Source of the DNA: Prevotella sp.
GTDB lineage: Bacteria; Bacteroidota; Bacteroidia; Bacteroidales; Bacteroidaceae
Direction of reading: 5' to 3'
NCBI GenBank assembly: GCA_017445845.1
Contig: JAFSRY010000047.1
Location: 1 to 53,930 of the forward strand
Length of the DNA: 53,930 bases
This document shows, in pieces, positions 22,748 through 31,292 of the stretch. The notes beneath the pieces were generated by a model. The model saw only the letters and a list, made by a program, of their open reading frames with translations, searched no databases and had not been told where the DNA came from. The translations under genes were made by a program, and so were the position numbers. Within the stretch, counting starts at the first letter, position 1; every line of letters begins with the position of its first letter.

Positions 22748-25609
22748 ATGAAAGCAAGAAACATCATCCTGTCCTGCCTCGCAGCAACAGCCGTCGCACT
22801 CGTAGCCTGCCACACACGGCAAGAGCCCCCGGAACCCCTCCTGCAAGTCAATGTCTTTAACGGAACAGCCTTCTCGGGCAACACCTATCCCGGTGCCACC
22901 CTTCCCTTCGGCACCGTGCAACTCAGTCCCGACACACACCGCGACCGTTGCTCGGGCTACCACTACGACGACACGTCCATCCTCGGCTTCAGCCACACCC
23001 AGTTGTCAGGCACAGGCTGCCCCGACCTCGGCGACTTCCTCTTCACACCAGCCCTGGGCGACAGTGTCAGATCCTTGCCGTTGTCGCACGATGATGAAGA
23101 CGCACGCCCGGGCTATTATAAGGTCACCTTCCCAGACGAAGGCATCACCGTAGAACTTACTGTCACGCCCCACACGGGCATCCACCGATATTCCTTCCTT
23201 GGCGAAGGCCTGCGCAAGCTACTCGTCGATGCCGTCTATTGCAACGGTGGCTGGTGCAAAGCCCTTGAGAAGGACCTCACCGTGACCGGTAGCCAGGAAC
23301 TGACGGGCCACCGCCTCGTCGACGGCTGGGCTGCGGGCCGCGACATCTACATGTCGGCAGCCTTCTCCGAGCCTTTTGCCGAGTGGGAAGAAGTGGCACC
23401 GGGCAAGCTGCTGCTGACCTTTGCCGACGACATCAGCGAGGTGACAGCCTTCGTCGGCATCTCGGGTGTCAGCATCGATAATGCCAAGGCTAACCGACTC
23501 GCCGAAACTGCCGGAGCAGACTTCAACACCCTTCTTGCCCAGGCCACACAGACATGGACAGAGACCCTTGCCACCATCGAAGTAGAAGACGGCCCGACCG
23601 CATTGTTCTATACCAACCTCTATCATGTCTTCCTCACCCCCAACCGTATCGACGACGTCGACGGACAATACCGTGACGAGCGTGGCCGCAACCGCCAGTT
23701 GCCTGAAGGTCATCACTTCTATTCAACCCTCTCCATTTGGGACACTTTCCGCAGTTGGAACCCCCTCATCAATATCCTCCGCCCGGATGTCACTGAAGAC
23801 ATCGTGGCAAGCATGATGGACATGTACGACTGTCTGGGCGACCTGCCCATGTGTCCCTTGGCCAGCAGCGAGACCGACTGCATGATAGGCTACCACAGCG
23901 TGTCGGTCCTCGCCGACGCATGGCTGCGAGGCATTCGTACCTTCGACGGAGAAAAGGCTCTGCAGGCCATGATAGAGACCTCCAATAAACACAATGTCAA
24001 CGCCTCCGAACTCTACAACAGCTACGGTTTCATTCCTGCCAACCTCAAGGCTGAGTCGGTGTCGCAGACCCTCGAATTTGCTTACGACGACTGGTGTATA
24101 GCCCGCATGGCAGAAGCCTTAGGCCATCCCGACATCGCCGAAGAATATGACCGTCGGTCCCAACGCTATCAGAACCTCTTCGACTCGTCGACAGGGTTTA
24201 TGCGCGGAAAGAACGACGACGGCAGCTGGAGCACCTACTTCAATCCCCTCGAAGCGTCGCGCGACTATACCGAAGCCACACCGTGGCAGTATCGGTTCTT
24301 CATGCCCCACGACACCGAGGGCATGAAGCAAATCATGGGCGGCAGCGAAGCCATGACGGCAGCCCTCGATTCCCTCTTCAGCTATCAGCCCGAAGGACAA
24401 AAGGCGGTCGATGCCGGCATTGGCGGCATGATAGGACAATATGCCCACGGCAATGAGCCCAGCCACCACATGGCATACCTCTACTACTGGGTCGGTGCAC
24501 CGTGGCGCAGCCAGGAACTCGTCAGGACAATCCTCACCGAGCTCTATACCACCGCCCCCGACGGCATCTGTGGCAATGAAGACTGCGGACAGATGTCGGC
24601 ATGGTATGTGCTGTCGTCGCTCGGCCTCTACCCAGTCTGTCCGGGCACAGGTGAATACATCCTCGTCGCACCATCGTTCAAAACCGCACGCATCCACCTG
24701 CCCAACGGCCGCACGCTGACCATCCATGCCGACAACCCAAAGTACTGCTATGTCAGCGCCGTGACCCTCAACGGAGAACCCCTTCAGCAACATTTCATCA
24801 CCTACGGTCAAATCATGCAGGGCGGCGAACTCTGCTTCACACTCTCAGACAAGCCCGACCACCGACGCGACAGCCTGCCGGCACCCTACTCGCTGACCAC
24901 AGAACCCATCGTGTCGACACCCGTCATCGGAGGCAACCTCTTCTACTTTGAAGGCTGGCAGACCGTCACCATCACCTCGCGCACGCCCCATGCCGTCATC
25001 CATTATACCACCGATGGCAGCGAACCCACCCCGCAGAGTCCAATCTACAAGCAACCATTCCAGATTGACAAAAGCTGCAACCTCAAGGCACGCGCCTACC
25101 GCGAAGGTTGGCAACCCTCGCCACTGGCATTCGCCAATGCCCGTAAGATGGAGTATCTGGAGCCACTTGATGCCACCACGGTCGTTATGCCTGGCTGCCG
25201 CTATAACTACTATGAAGGTCACTTCCAGTTGGTCAGCGACATCGAGCAGAGTAAAGTCGTCGAGAAAGGCATCATGCCCGAACCCGACATCACCAGGGCT
25301 TCCGCCGAGGAACATTTCGGCTATGTCTTCACAGGCTATCTCGACGTTCCCACCGACGGAATGTGGCGCTTTGCACTGAAAAGCGACGACGGCAGTGCAC
25401 TCTATATCAACAACGAACTCGTCGTCAACAACGATGGCTCGCACAGCAACACTACCGCCACCGGATGTGCACCGCTCCGCAAAGGACTCCATCCCTTCCG
25501 ACTCCTCTTTTTCGAAGACTACGAAGGACAGTCGCTCTCATGGGCTTGGCAGGCTGAAGGCGAATCCGACTACACACCCATACCAGCAAACAGATTATAC
25601 TATAAATAG
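22748..25609 (+). CDS. GH92 alpha-mannosidase with chitobiase-type and PA14 C-terminal domains, lipoprotein
   Basis: 953 residues. Lipobox LVAC (Cys21). The N-domain has NVFNGTAFSGNTYPGATLPFG and SGYHYDDTSILGFSHTQLSG with GCPDLGD, the GH92 signature; YHSVSVLADAWLRGI and GNEPSHHMAYLYYW, and NEDCGQMSAWYVLSSLGLYP belong to the (alpha/alpha)6 catalytic domain, which in this family uses Ca and an inverting mechanism. About 745-825 is a CHB_HEX-type beta domain (AVIHYTTDGSEPT), and 860-953 a PA14 domain (GMWRFALKSDDGSALYIN). Removes alpha-mannose from host or yeast-type glycans. The two C-terminal domains probably bind glycan. Part of a three-gene operon with GH3 enzymes. Confidence 0.94.
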   Translation: MKARNIILSCLAATAVALVACHTRQEPPEPLLQVNVFNGTAFSGNTYPGATLPFGTVQLSPDTHRDRCSGYHYDDTSILGFSHTQLSGTGCPDLGDFLFTPALGDSVRSLPLSHDDEDARPGYYKVTFPDEGITVELTVTPHTGIHRYSFLGEGLRKLLVDAVYCNGGWCKALEKDLTVTGSQELTGHRLVDGWAAGRDIYMSAAFSEPFAEWEEVAPGKLLLTFADDISEVTAFVGISGVSIDNAKANRLAETAGADFNTLLAQATQTWTETLATIEVEDGPTALFYTNLYHVFLTPNRIDDVDGQYRDERGRNRQLPEGHHFYSTLSIWDTFRSWNPLINILRPDVTEDIVASMMDMYDCLGDLPMCPLASSETDCMIGYHSVSVLADAWLRGIRTFDGEKALQAMIETSNKHNVNASELYNSYGFIPANLKAESVSQTLEFAYDDWCIARMAEALGHPDIAEEYDRRSQRYQNLFDSSTGFMRGKNDDGSWSTYFNPLEASRDYTEATPWQYRFFMPHDTEGMKQIMGGSEAMTAALDSLFSYQPEGQKAVDAGIGGMIGQYAHGNEPSHHMAYLYYWVGAPWRSQELVRTILTELYTTAPDGICGNEDCGQMSAWYVLSSLGLYPVCPGTGEYILVAPSFKTARIHLPNGRTLTIHADNPKYCYVSAVTLNGEPLQQHFITYGQIMQGGELCFTLSDKPDHRRDSLPAPYSLTTEPIVSTPVIGGNLFYFEGWQTVTITSRTPHAVIHYTTDGSEPTPQSPIYKQPFQIDKSCNLKARAYREGWQPSPLAFANARKMEYLEPLDATTVVMPGCRYNYYEGHFQLVSDIEQSKVVEKGIMPEPDITRASAEEHFGYVFTGYLDVPTDGMWRFALKSDDGSALYINNELVVNNDGSHSNTTATGCAPLRKGLHPFRLLFFEDYEGQSLSWAWQAEGESDYTPIPANRLYYK

Positions 25610-25615
25610 GAAATC

Positions 25616-28366
25616 ATGAGAAGAACCATCGTTTCTTTTTTTTGTTGCCTCGCACTCGCCATGGCCGCACAACCGATGGAGCAGCGAGGGCAATGCAAAC
25701 TTGTTTGCACATTGCCGAGTCGCGACAGAGGAAGACAAAGTCAACCGCAACTTCGTGAAGACAACATCGACGAAGTCCTACAAGCCATGACCACAAAAGA
25801 AAAGGCAACCCTCTTGGTGGGGGGCAGTCCCTACCACCTCGTGCAAGGGGCAGGGGGAGGTACGCGCGCCATCCCTCGACTGGGCATTCCTGCCACCGTC
25901 TTCTCCGATGGGCCTGCCGGACTGCGCATAGATCCCATCCGCAGTAATACCAACAAGACTTTCTATTGCACAGCCTTCCCCAACGGAACGCTGTTGGCAA
26001 GCTCATGGGATACCGAGTTGGTTGAGGAAATGACGACAGCCATGGGCAACGAAGTGAAAGAATATGGCGTCGATGTGCTGCTGGCTCCTGGCATGAACAT
26101 CCATCGCAATCCGCTCTGCGGTCGCAACTTTGAATATTTTTCGGAAGACCCCCTGTTGTCGGGAAAGATAGCAGCAGCCTATGTTCGAGGCATCCAGAGC
26201 AATGGCGTGGGCACCTCCATCAAGCACTTCGCTGCCAACAATCAAGAGACCAACCGCACAGAGAACGATGCCCGCATCAGCCAACGGGCCCTGCGAGAAA
26301 TCTACCTGAAGAACTTCGAGATTGCCGTGAAGGAGTCGCAGCCCTGGACCATCATGTCGTCCTATAACAAGATGAATGGTCTCTATACTCAGCAGAACCC
26401 TGAGCTGCTGACGACTCTCTTGCGCGATGAATGGGGCTATCGGGGCATTGTTATCACCGACTGGGGTAATAAGTCGAATACCGTTGGAGCCGTGAAGGCG
26501 GGCAATGACCTCATGGACCCAGGCGAACAGGAAGAAATCGACCGCATTGTAGAAGGCATCAGTGACGGTCGCATCACGCCGTCGGAACTCGACCGCAATG
26601 TACGACGCATCCTGGAATATATTGTCAAGACACCGCGTTTCCACCAGTATAAATACTCCGACGCTCCCGATCTGAAGGCCCATGCTGCCATGGCTCATAA
26701 GGCTGCCCGTGAGTCGATAGTGCTCTTGCGCAACGACCGCGGCACACTACCCCTGAAGGGCACCGAGCGTGTGGCCCTCTATGGAGTGTCGTCGGTGGAC
26801 TTCGTTGCGGGTGGTACGGGCTCCGGCGAAGTCAACAAAGCCTATGTCGTCGACATGCAAAAGGCGCTCACCGCTGCAGGCTTCAAACTCGATGAACAAC
26901 TTGCCAATTACTACCGTGTGCAGAAGGAGGCTCAATATGCCGCCTTCGGCATGGAATATGAAGAGGATGGCGGCCGCCGTTCGAAGGAGGTACCCATCAA
27001 AGCCGATGTCATCGACTATCAGGCCAAGAACAATGATGTCGCCATCGTCGTTCTCGGTCGCAATGCCGGCGAAGGCTTCGACCGCAGGCGTGCCGATTTC
27101 GAGTTGACCGACGTGGAACGCGAACTGCTCAGGAACGTCAGCGAGAGCTATCGGCCGCGGGGCAAGCGGGTTGTCGTTGTATTGAACATTGGCGGTGTCA
27201 TCGAGACGGCATCGTGGAAGGGCCTCGTCGATGCCATCCTTCTGCCTTGGTCGCCGGGGCAGGACGGGGCCTATGCCATTGCCGACGTGCTCACAGGAAA
27301 AGTAAACCCTTCGGGGCGGCTGCCCATGACTTTCCCGCTGAACTACCTCGACATTCCTTCATCAGCCAACTTCCCTTATGATTTCGACGAACACGATGCC
27401 AACACAAAGACTGAGAATGTGGACTATACCACCTACACGGAGGACATCTGGGTGGGCTACCGCTACTTCCAGACTGTAGGTATGGAGGTTAGCTATCCTT
27501 TCGGCTACGGGCTGAGCTACACGCGTTTCAGTTGGACGAAGCCTGTGGTGAAGGCCACTGCCGATGGTTTTACGGCTGCCGTCACCGTCACCAATTCGGG
27601 CGATGTGGCAGGGCGCGACGTTGTGGAAGTCTATGTCACCGCCCCTGCCGGTGGCTTGGAAAAACCGTGCCAGGAGTTGAAAGCCTTTGCCAAGACGCGG
27701 CTGTTGCAGCCTGGCGAAAGCCAGACGCTGTCGTTCCGCGTGTCGGCCTACGAGCTGGCGTCGTTCAATGAGGATGCATCGGCTTGGCAGACTGCCGCTG
27801 GCGACTATCAGGTGCGCTTCGGTGCTTCTGCCACTGACATCAGGGCCTCTGCCGCCTTCGCCATGAAGAAGTCGCAAGAATGGCCCGTCAACAATATCTT
27901 CGGCATCAAGGACTTTGAACACTTCCCTGCCGTCGGTGCACAGCCGGCAGGACGGGGGCTGCGCTATGCCTACAGCGAGGGTGGTTTCATGAGTGTGGAG
28001 GCTGTGGCGGCGGCACCGGTGAAGACCGAGGGTATCGCCCCCTTCTTCACTACCAACCTGAAGGAGCGTGACGACCACTTCGGCCTTATCTTCAAAGGAC
28101 TTCTGAAGATTGACCGTGGCGGTTTCTACCGCCTCTCCATGACATCCGACGACGGTGCCAAGCTATGGTTTGACGGCAAACCGCTCCTCGACCTCAACCG
28201 CGACGGGGGTGGACATGCCGACACATGGCTCCAACTCGGCAAAGGCTTCCATCGCATAGAAGTGCAATTCTTTGAGAACTTCGCAGAAGAGAGCCTGCAG
28301 GTAGGCCTGCAAGGTCCTGGCATCACTGCCGAGAATATCCCTGCGGAACTGCTCTTCCATGAATGA
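25616..28366 (+). CDS. GH3 beta-glucosidase-type enzyme with PA14 domain; 24-residue repeat insertion
   Basis: 916 residues. Signal peptide MRRTIVSFFCCLALAMAAQ. Residues 20-43 (PMEQRGQCKLVCTLPSRDRG and on) are encoded by a complete 72-bp repeat (25671-25742) placed between the signal peptide and the first conserved helix NIDEVLQAMTTKEKATLLVG. GH3 features: RLGIPATVFSDGPAGLR, GRNFEYFSEDPLLSG, SIKHFAANNQETNR, IVITDWGNKSN with nucleophile Asp282, and VVVVLNIGGVIETASW. A fibronectin-like domain follows, and the final 100 residues are a PA14 domain (YRLSMTSDDGAKLWFDG). Six bases after GH92. Probably a secreted exo-acting glucosidase; exact linkage unknown. Confidence 0.93.
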   Translation: MRRTIVSFFCCLALAMAAQPMEQRGQCKLVCTLPSRDRGRQSQPQLREDNIDEVLQAMTTKEKATLLVGGSPYHLVQGAGGGTRAIPRLGIPATVFSDGPAGLRIDPIRSNTNKTFYCTAFPNGTLLASSWDTELVEEMTTAMGNEVKEYGVDVLLAPGMNIHRNPLCGRNFEYFSEDPLLSGKIAAAYVRGIQSNGVGTSIKHFAANNQETNRTENDARISQRALREIYLKNFEIAVKESQPWTIMSSYNKMNGLYTQQNPELLTTLLRDEWGYRGIVITDWGNKSNTVGAVKAGNDLMDPGEQEEIDRIVEGISDGRITPSELDRNVRRILEYIVKTPRFHQYKYSDAPDLKAHAAMAHKAARESIVLLRNDRGTLPLKGTERVALYGVSSVDFVAGGTGSGEVNKAYVVDMQKALTAAGFKLDEQLANYYRVQKEAQYAAFGMEYEEDGGRRSKEVPIKADVIDYQAKNNDVAIVVLGRNAGEGFDRRRADFELTDVERELLRNVSESYRPRGKRVVVVLNIGGVIETASWKGLVDAILLPWSPGQDGAYAIADVLTGKVNPSGRLPMTFPLNYLDIPSSANFPYDFDEHDANTKTENVDYTTYTEDIWVGYRYFQTVGMEVSYPFGYGLSYTRFSWTKPVVKATADGFTAAVTVTNSGDVAGRDVVEVYVTAPAGGLEKPCQELKAFAKTRLLQPGESQTLSFRVSAYELASFNEDASAWQTAAGDYQVRFGASATDIRASAAFAMKKSQEWPVNNIFGIKDFEHFPAVGAQPAGRGLRYAYSEGGFMSVEAVAAAPVKTEGIAPFFTTNLKERDDHFGLIFKGLLKIDRGGFYRLSMTSDDGAKLWFDGKPLLDLNRDGGGHADTWLQLGKGFHRIEVQFFENFAEESLQVGLQGPGITAENIPAELLFHE
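25671..25742 (-). repeat. 72-bp CAAG-hairpin repeat inside the GH3 signal-peptide junction
   Basis: Reverse-complement copy, identical over all 72 bases to the units at 50140-50211 and 53800-53871. CAACCG occurs at both edges (25670-25675 and 25742-25747), either a short target duplication or the start of a next unit. It reads as 24 codons without a stop. Confidence 0.92.
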
Positions 28367-28406
28367 AAGTTAGAATTAGTCGTTGGGTCGTTTGGCAGAG
28401 CAGGAA

Positions 28407-28560
28407 CGTTTTCGTTAAGCCACAAGAGCAGACCAAGCTTGCTTGATGTCTGCCTTGGCGAGAAAAGGTCGGATGAAATCCAACGTTTTCGTTAAGCCAC
28501 AAGAGCAGACCAAGCTTGCTTGATGTCTGCCTTGGTGATAAAAGGTCGGATGAAATCCAA
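28407..28560 (-). repeat. Two tandem 77-bp mosaic hairpin units
   Basis: Units 28407-28483 and 28484-28560 run from CGTTTTCGTTAAGCC through the hairpin (outer GCAGA/TCTGC, inner CAAG/CTTG, loop CTTG as read on the plus strand) to GGTCGGATGAAATCCAA. They differ by two bases. Their end abuts the stop codon of the minus-strand gene at 28562, so they fill the convergent gap 28367-28561 and may act as a bidirectional terminator. Confidence 0.88.
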
Positions 28561-28561
28561 C

Positions 28562-28879
28562 TTATATAACGACGGCGGTGCCGCTGCAGGCGACCATGAT
28601 CATGGAGTTGCCTTGTCCGATGGTTTCGTAGTCGATGTCAACGCCTACGACGGCATTGGCGCGGAGGGCTTCCGCGCGTTCACACATTTCTTTCAGTGCT
28701 GCCTCTTTGGCTTCGATGAGCACTTTCTCGTAGCTGCCGCTGCGTCCGCCGAAGATGTCGCGGATGCCGGCCATGAAGTCTTTAAGGAAGTTTGCACCGA
28801 TGATGACTTCACCGGTGACGACGCCGCGATAGTCGTGAATGGGGCGGCCTTCAATGGTGGGTGTGGTTGTGATAAGCAT
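28562..28879 (-). CDS. YbjQ/UPF0145 family protein
   Basis: 105 residues. [50 protein letters not shown] and [14 protein letters not shown] are hallmarks of the UPF0145 (YbjQ) family, small pentameric proteins once suggested to bind heavy metals. Function is unproven. The last strand ends GTAVVI directly at the mosaic repeat. It appears monocistronic, and its upstream region (28880-28990) has no perfect TAnnTTTG element, the nearest being TAACTTCG. Confidence 0.88.
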   Translation of the reverse strand: MLITTTPTIEGRPIHDYRGVVTGEVIIGANFLKDFMAGIRDIFGGRSGSYEKVLIEAKEAALKEMCERAEALRANAVVGVDIDYETIGQGNSMIMVACSGTAVVI

Positions 28880-28991
28880 AATGGTGTTGTCTTATGTGTT
28901 ATGGATATTCGGAAATTCTCCGTTTCTGTATATTTTGACGCGAAGTTACGAAAAAAAGTTGTACGACGGAAGCATAAAGGCGTTTTTTTTG

Positions 28992-28999
28992 TAATTTTG
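28992..28999 (+). promoter_or_regulatory. TAnnTTTG promoter overlapping the patatin gene start
   Basis: TAATTTTG ends only four bases before ATG 29004. With the usual distance from -7 box to transcript start, the message would begin at or next to the start codon, implying a leaderless or very short-leader mRNA. Confidence 0.55.
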
Positions 29000-29003
29000 T
29001 CGT

Positions 29004-29849
29004 ATGAAAACAGGATTGGTTCTTGAGGGCGGTGCCCTGCGTGGTTTGTTTTCGGCTGGTGTGATGGACGTGCTGATGGAGCACGGCATCGTGTTCGACG
29101 GTGTCGTCGGCGTATCGGCAGGTGCTGCCTTCGGGTGCAACTACAAGTCGGGTCAGCCGGGGCGTGCCATCCGCTACAACAGGCGTTTTGCCCGCGACTG
29201 GCGTTACTGCTCGGTGCGTTCGCTGCTGACGACGGGCGACCTCTATGGTGCGGAGTATGCCTACCATTATGTTCCCGACCACGAGGACCTCTTCGACAAG
29301 GAAGCTTTTCAGCAGAGTGCGACGGCATTCTATGTGGTCTGCACCGACGTGATGACGGGTCAGCCTGTCTACAAGCGGCTTGACCGTGTAGACTATGACT
29401 GCTACGAGTGGATACGGGCATCGGCCTCGATGCCGTTGGCGTCGAGGGTGGTCACTGTCGAGGGTCGGCGGCTGCTTGACGGCGGTGTCAGCGACTCCAT
29501 TCCTCTGCGGTTCTTCCAGCAGGAGGGCTACGGGCGCAACGTCGTCGTGCTGACGCAGCCTGCCGGCTATGTGAAGCGTCAGAACAACCTGCTGCCCCTC
29601 ATCCGCCTGGCGCTTCGCCGCTATCCTGCTTTCATCGATGCCATGCGTCGCCGACCGGAGATGTATAACGGGCAGCTGCGCTTCGTGGCTGACGAGGAGC
29701 GACGGGGCACAGCCTTCGTCATTCGGCCACCCTTCGACATTCCCATCGGCTACACCTCGCACGACCCTGATGCCATGCAGCGTGTCTATGACATGGGTCG
29801 CGACGAGGCCCAGCGATGCCTGACCCGTCTGGAGCAGTTCCTCATTTAG
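29004..29849 (+). CDS. Patatin-like phospholipase
   Basis: 281 residues. LVLEGGALRGLFSAGVM is the oxyanion-hole glycine loop, GVSAGAAFG holds the nucleophile Ser (GxSxG), and LLDGGVSDSIP holds the dyad Asp (DGG). The overall layout matches the bacterial YjjU-type patatin group of about 280-300 residues, cytoplasmic acyl hydrolases that cut phospholipids or other lipid esters. No signal peptide. The start is fixed by the conserved first strand. It stands alone, between UPF0145 and the SpoIIM cluster. Confidence 0.92.
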   Translation: MKTGLVLEGGALRGLFSAGVMDVLMEHGIVFDGVVGVSAGAAFGCNYKSGQPGRAIRYNRRFARDWRYCSVRSLLTTGDLYGAEYAYHYVPDHEDLFDKEAFQQSATAFYVVCTDVMTGQPVYKRLDRVDYDCYEWIRASASMPLASRVVTVEGRRLLDGGVSDSIPLRFFQQEGYGRNVVVLTQPAGYVKRQNNLLPLIRLALRRYPAFIDAMRRRPEMYNGQLRFVADEERRGTAFVIRPPFDIPIGYTSHDPDAMQRVYDMGRDEAQRCLTRLEQFLI

Positions 29850-29857
29850 TCGTCAGA

Positions 29858-30006
29858 GGGTGTGTCAAAATTGAAGGTAGTGCGCTTTGCGCAGAAATCT
29901 CACAAATCTATCCAAAATCTTTCATCTTGTCTATCAGGACTTTTGATTTGTATAGATTTGTAGGATTTCTCGTCCGTAGGACGACTGATTTCATTTTGAC
30001 ACGCGC
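29858..30006. mobile_element. MITE-like element with GGGTGTGTCAAAAT end
   Basis: The left end GGGTGTGTCAAAAT (29858-29871) faces a right end ATTTTGACAC (29993-30002). Inside are runs related to AAATCT..ACAAATC and the block TTTGTATAGATTTG, TCTCGTCCG, AGGACGACTGA. The right half recurs at 50269-50389 with the fuller end ATTTTGACACACCC. No ORF lies inside. It occupies most of the gap between the patatin gene and the SpoIIM promoter; the remaining 30007-30181 shows nothing recognisable. Confidence 0.6.
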
Positions 30007-30181
30007 TCACGATTTTGGACCCTGTTTTTTATGGATGCGATACCTCACCTTTTTGCCTCTTTTCGTGCTGTCCATCGGTCACATAGCCCGCTATGCCCCC
30101 TCTTCTCAACCCGAAACCAGCCTATTTTTACGATTACTAAAAAATTCTTTCTTCTTTCTTGCGCAGTCGGTAAAAACTTAT

Positions 30182-30189
30182 TATTTTTG
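30182..30189 (+). promoter_or_regulatory. TAnnTTTG promoter of the SpoIIM-MoxR cluster
   Basis: TATTTTTG, 11 bases before ATG 30201, so the leader is very short. Confidence 0.6.
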
Positions 30190-30200
30190 CAGGCGGTAAG

Positions 30201-31151
30201 ATGAAGGAACTGACTTTCATACATCGCAACTATGACAAGTGGAAAGTCGTGGAGGAGGCTGTGCGCACCGTCGACAGCCAGTCGCCCGACACGCTGGCCG
30301 ACATTTATGTCGACCTGACGAGTGACCTTGCCTTTGCCCGGAGCCACTATCCGCGGAGCCGCATCACGCTCTACCTGAACAACCTGGCTTCGGAGCTCCA
30401 TAACCACATCTACCGCAACAAGCGCGAGAAATGGTCGCGCCTGCTGACATTCTGGACGCGCGAGGTTCCGTTGACGATGTATCAGGAGCGGCGCGTATTG
30501 CTCACAGCTCTCGTCATCTTCCTCGTGAGCATGATGGCGGGTGTGGTGTCACAGCTGGCCGACGAAGACTTCTGCCGTGTCATCCTCGGTGACTTCTATG
30601 TCGACATGACGCTTGACAACATTGCCAATGGCGACCCAATGGCGGTCTATGGCGGTGACGGCGAGATGGGGTCGTTTGTTTCCATTGCGATGAATAACAT
30701 CCGGGTGGCGTTCAATTGCTTCGTCATGGGTCTCTTCACCAGCATTGGCTCGGGTCTGATGCTTTTCTACAACGGCATCATGGTGGGCTGCTTCGAGACG
30801 CTCTTCTTCCGGCATGGACTGCTCTGGCAGTCGTTTCTTGCCGTATTCCTGCACGGCACCCTTGAACTGACGGCCATCGTCATTGCCGGCGCATCGGGTA
30901 TCGCTCTGGGCAACGGCTTCCTGTTTCCCGGCTCGCTGAGCCGTCTGCAGTCGTTCCGTCGGGGTGCAAGGCGCGGGCTGAAGATGGTCGTAGGCACCGT
31001 GCCCGTCTTCATCGTGGCAGCCTTTGTCGAAGGCTTCCTCACCCGCCACACGGAGTTTGGCAACTGGCGTGTATTGTTCATCATTGCCTCCCTCGCGTTC
31101 ATTATTTATTATTATGTATATAGGAGCTGTCAATTAGGAAATGAGAAATGA
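30201..31151 (+). CDS. SpoIIM/DUF95 family membrane protein
   Basis: 316 residues. A soluble N-terminal region (1-90) with LADIYVDLTSDLAFARSHYP, then several membrane spans: VLLTALVIFLVSMMAGVV, NCFVMGLFTSIGSGLMLFYN, FLAVFLHGTLELTAIVIAGA and VLFIIASLAFIIYYYVY. HGxxELxAI and the FxNxxxVxF-like NNIRVAF segment are typical of SpoIIM-type proteins, which in non-sporulating Bacteroidetes always accompany MoxR/DUF58 clusters. The last residues (CQLGNEK) are encoded by an AGGAAATGAGAAATGAG-type repeat. Probably works with the downstream membrane proteins on envelope assembly or protein quality control; the precise role is unknown. Confidence 0.88.
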   Translation: MKELTFIHRNYDKWKVVEEAVRTVDSQSPDTLADIYVDLTSDLAFARSHYPRSRITLYLNNLASELHNHIYRNKREKWSRLLTFWTREVPLTMYQERRVLLTALVIFLVSMMAGVVSQLADEDFCRVILGDFYVDMTLDNIANGDPMAVYGGDGEMGSFVSIAMNNIRVAFNCFVMGLFTSIGSGLMLFYNGIMVGCFETLFFRHGLLWQSFLAVFLHGTLELTAIVIAGASGIALGNGFLFPGSLSRLQSFRRGARRGLKMVVGTVPVFIVAAFVEGFLTRHTEFGNWRVLFIIASLAFIIYYYVYRSCQLGNEK

Positions 31152-31212
31152 GTAATAACCTGTTTACTCGTCAACTAAAAGTAATGACTCGTTAGCTTGT
31201 CAACTAAAAAAT

Positions 31213-31282
31213 ATTACTCATGGCCTGCCAAAGCCTCCACAAACCGGCAGGCACTCCCCTCCTTGGGAGGGGCAGGGGGAGG
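31213..31282. repeat. 70-bp repeat in the leader of the membrane-protein gene
   Basis: From ATTACTCATGG through GCCTGCC...GGCAGGC (hairpin) to ACTCCCCTCCTTGGGAGGGG and GGGGGAGG. It differs by one base from 34269-34338 in the same operon and ends 10 bases before the start codon. CGTCAACTAAAA-type words at 31163 and 31189 precede it. Confidence 0.85.
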
Positions 31283-31292
31283 TCCTGAAAAT

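Noticed and set aside
25832-25867. C/G-rich repeat inside the second GH3 gene
   Set aside because: The G-rich stretch encodes the normal VGG...GAGGGTRAIPRLGIP region of this GH3 group and lacks the CCCCTCC-TTG-GGAGGGG core.
31197-31292. Earlier start for the membrane protein at 31293
   Set aside because: It would translate the 70-bp leader repeat (PSLGGAGGGP); the identical repeat before moxR lies outside that gene, so the later ATG is preferred.
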